From Emergencia timonensis (GTDB lineage Bacteria > Bacillota > Clostridia > Peptostreptococcales > Anaerovoracaceae): DNA of 64,000 nt. This document shows positions 62,203 through 64,000 of the stretch, one piece after another. The stretch's first letter is position 1, and every line of letters starts with the position of its first letter. The notes below the pieces were generated by a model. That model was not told the DNA's origin and did no database searches. It saw only the letters and a list, made by a program, of their open reading frames with translations. Location: the NCBI RefSeq assembly GCF_900086585.1, contig NZ_FLKM01000008.1, positions 1-64,000 of the forward strand, read 5' to 3'. A program made the position numbers and the translations under genes.

Positions 62203-64000
62203 TTATTTATTACCAATCTTTTCAACTAAGCTGTCTGGTAATTTTTCAAAGTGGTCGAACTGCATTACATAAACGCCACGACCCTGGGTCTTTGATCTCA
62301 GGTCAGTTGCGTAACCGAACATCTCGGACAGAGGTACCATACCTCTTACAGCTACTGCACCATTGTTCATATCTGATCCTTCAATTCTGCCTCTTCTTGA
62401 GGAGATGTCGCCGATAACGTCGCCCATATATTCTTCTGGAACATTCACTTCAACTTTGAAGATTGGTTCTAGGAGAACTGGCTTCGCTTTCTTGGCAGCT
62501 TCTCTGAATGCCATGGAAGCAGCAACTTTGAAGGCCATTTCAGAGGAGTCGACTTCGTGGTATGAACCGTCATACAGTTCTACACCAAGGTCCACAACCT
62601 GGTATCCCGCCAAAGGACCATTTTCCATCGCTTCTTTGATACCATCTTCAATCTTAGGGATATATTCTCTAGGAATAGCACCACCGACGATTGAGTTGAC
62701 AAATTCAAAGCCTGAACCTGGTTCTCTCGGATAGATTTTAATCTTAACGTGACCGTACTGACCGTGACCACCAGACTGCTTTGCATACTTGTGATCCACA
62801 TCAGCTGTCGTTGAGATTGTTTCTTTATAGGATACCTGCGGCTTACCAACATTGGCTTCTACCTTGAATTCACGCAGAAGTCTATCTACGATGATTTCCA
62901 GATGAAGTTCGCCCATTCCGGCGATGATGGTCTGCCCAGTGTCTTCATTTGTATAAGTCTTAAAAGTCGGATCTTCTTCTGCCAGCTTCGCAAGGGCAAT
63001 ACCCATCTTCTGCTGACCAGCTTTTGTCTTAGGCTCGATTGCAATTTCAATAACAGGATCTGGGAATTCCATGGATTCCAATATAATCTCGTTTTTGTCG
63101 TCGCAAAGAGTATCTCCTGTAGTCGTATCCTTCAAGCCTACTGCTGCCGCAATATCTCCAGAATAAACCTTTTCGATTTCTTCTCTTTTATTTGCATGCA
63201 TCTGCAGGATTCTTCCGATTCTTTCTTTCTTGCCCTTTGTTGAGTTGTAAACATAGGAACCTGATTCCAAAGTACCGGAATATACTCTGAAGAATGCCAG
63301 CTTACCTACAAATGGGTCGGCCATGATCTTGAAGGCCAATGCCGAGAAAGGCTCACTGTCGCTGGACTTTCTGACATCTTCTTCACCTGTATCAGGGTCA
63401 ACACCTTTGATAGGCGGAATGTCAATTGGTGCCGGCATGTAGTCAATGACTGCATCGAGCATCATCTGAACACCCTTGTTTCTATACGCGGAACCACAAA
63501 GCATAGGTACCATCTGGCAGGCAATCGTCTGCTTTCTGATGGTGTCCTTCATTTCCTCTATGGTTATTTCTTCACCTTCCAGGAACTTCATCATCAGTTC
63601 TTCGTCACATTCTGCAACGGATTCAACTAACTTCTCTCTCCATTCCTGTGCCATATCCATCATGTCTTCCGGAATATCTGTAACTTCATATTCCTTACCA
63701 AGCTCGTCCTTGTAAATCTCTGCTTTCATCTCTACCAGGTCGATAATTCCAACGAAATTATCTTCCGCACCGATTGGCAGTTGAACAGGTACAGCGTTCG
63801 CTTTTAGTCTGTCCTTCACCATACCGACAACTCTGAAGAAGTCAGCTCCCATGATGTCCATCTTGTTGACGAAAATCATTCTAGGAACTCCGTACTTTTC
63901 AGCCTGTCTCCAAACTGTCTCGGACTGTGGTTCTACACCGCCCTTTGCGCAAAGCACAGTTACTGCTCCATCCAGAACTCTGAGGGATCTCTCTACTTCG
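62203..64000 (-). CDS. fusA: Elongation factor G, N-terminus cut by window edge
   Basis: 599 residues visible, ending [13 protein letters not shown]; the frame is open to the window end, where about 90 residues including the P-loop are missing. Seen are the [12 protein letters not shown] (NKxD) motif, domain II, domain III with [13 protein letters not shown] [18 protein letters not shown], and domains IV-V with SSRRGRIEG. Drives ribosomal translocation. The upstream gene is normally rpsG. Confidence 0.97.
   Translation of the reverse strand, partial: EVERSLRVLDGAVTVLCAKGGVEPQSETVWRQAEKYGVPRMIFVNKMDIMGADFFRVVGMVKDRLKANAVPVQLPIGAEDNFVGIIDLVEMKAEIYKDELGKEYEVTDIPEDMMDMAQEWREKLVESVAECDEELMMKFLEGEEITIEEMKDTIRKQTIACQMVPMLCGSAYRNKGVQMMLDAVIDYMPAPIDIPPIKGVDPDTGEEDVRKSSDSEPFSALAFKIMADPFVGKLAFFRVYSGTLESGSYVYNSTKGKKERIGRILQMHANKREEIEKVYSGDIAAAVGLKDTTTGDTLCDDKNEIILESMEFPDPVIEIAIEPKTKAGQQKMGIALAKLAEEDPTFKTYTNEDTGQTIIAGMGELHLEIIVDRLLREFKVEANVGKPQVSYKETISTTADVDHKYAKQSGGHGQYGHVKIKIYPREPGSGFEFVNSIVGGAIPREYIPKIEDGIKEAMENGPLAGYQVVDLGVELYDGSYHEVDSSEMAFKVAASMAFREAAKKAKPVLLEPIFKVEVNVPEEYMGDVIGDISSRRGRIEGSDMNNGAVAVRGMVPLSEMFGYATDLRSKTQGRGVYVMQFDHFEKLPDSLVEKIGNK

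Overview
This 64 kb window comes from a low-to-mid GC, spore-forming Gram-positive anaerobe of the class Clostridia. An Anaerovoracaceae/Family XIII-like or neighbouring Eubacteriales lineage is my best guess, but I cannot fix the family without a search. The evidence is strong AGGAGG-type ribosome binding sites, TTGACA-17-TATAAT promoters, zinc-type (Cys-rich) S4, S14, L36 and adenylate kinase, a rubrerythrin/desulfoferrodoxin/PerR oxygen defence locus, flavodoxin and ferredoxin enzymes, a SpoIIQ-like gene behind a sigma-F-like promoter, and an ECF transporter module. Nearly all genes lie on the minus strand.

Layout. At 1-47 is the 5' end of a 16S rRNA gene (minus strand), preceded by a leader and at least four near-consensus promoters repeated every ~86 bp. 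From 997 to 16606 runs one unbroken S10-spc-alpha ribosomal superoperon (rpsJ to rplQ, with secY, adk, map, infA and rpoA), led by a ~260 nt structured 5' leader. From 17.2 to 60.9 kb a block of ~44 kb unrelated to translation separates rpsJ from tuf and fusA, which reappear at 60992-64000. In many Firmicutes these two blocks are adjacent.

The 44 kb block holds: a SpoVB-type flippase and a DUF2284 protein; perR-rbr with dfx opposite; a nucleoside kinase with pseudouridine kinase; a D,D-carboxypeptidase; a metallophosphoesterase; an Old-Yellow-Enzyme/FAD/FeS reductase with a LysR regulator and a set of inverted repeats between them; a class M sirtuin and a zinc-type macrodomain gene (one-base frameshift) fused transcriptionally to an OpuC-like ABC transporter and a PNPOx-ferredoxin protein; an Rpn-family nuclease; an EFR1-psuG-xth operon; an aminotransferase; spoIIQ; an ecfA1-ecfA2-ecfT-trmB operon; a YitT protein; a GGDEF protein; a 1163-residue secreted M14 peptidase; a dicarboxylate symporter; and a ~900-residue glycine-rich repeat lipoprotein under a c-di-GMP-I riboswitch. 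The secreted carboxypeptidase, M14 peptidase and repeat lipoprotein all end in the same ~85-residue Fn3-like module.

The least explained structures are (1) two arrays of ~90 bp promoter-plus-hairpin units, 5' of the EFR1-psuG-xth and ecf operons, whose stems differ in sequence between units but keep perfect pairing while flanks and loops are conserved, and (2) a second, unrelated two-copy element (inside the spc operon and beside tuf) that also has conserved anchors and changed but still self-complementary stems. All calls are from reading the sequence; no database search or folding was run.
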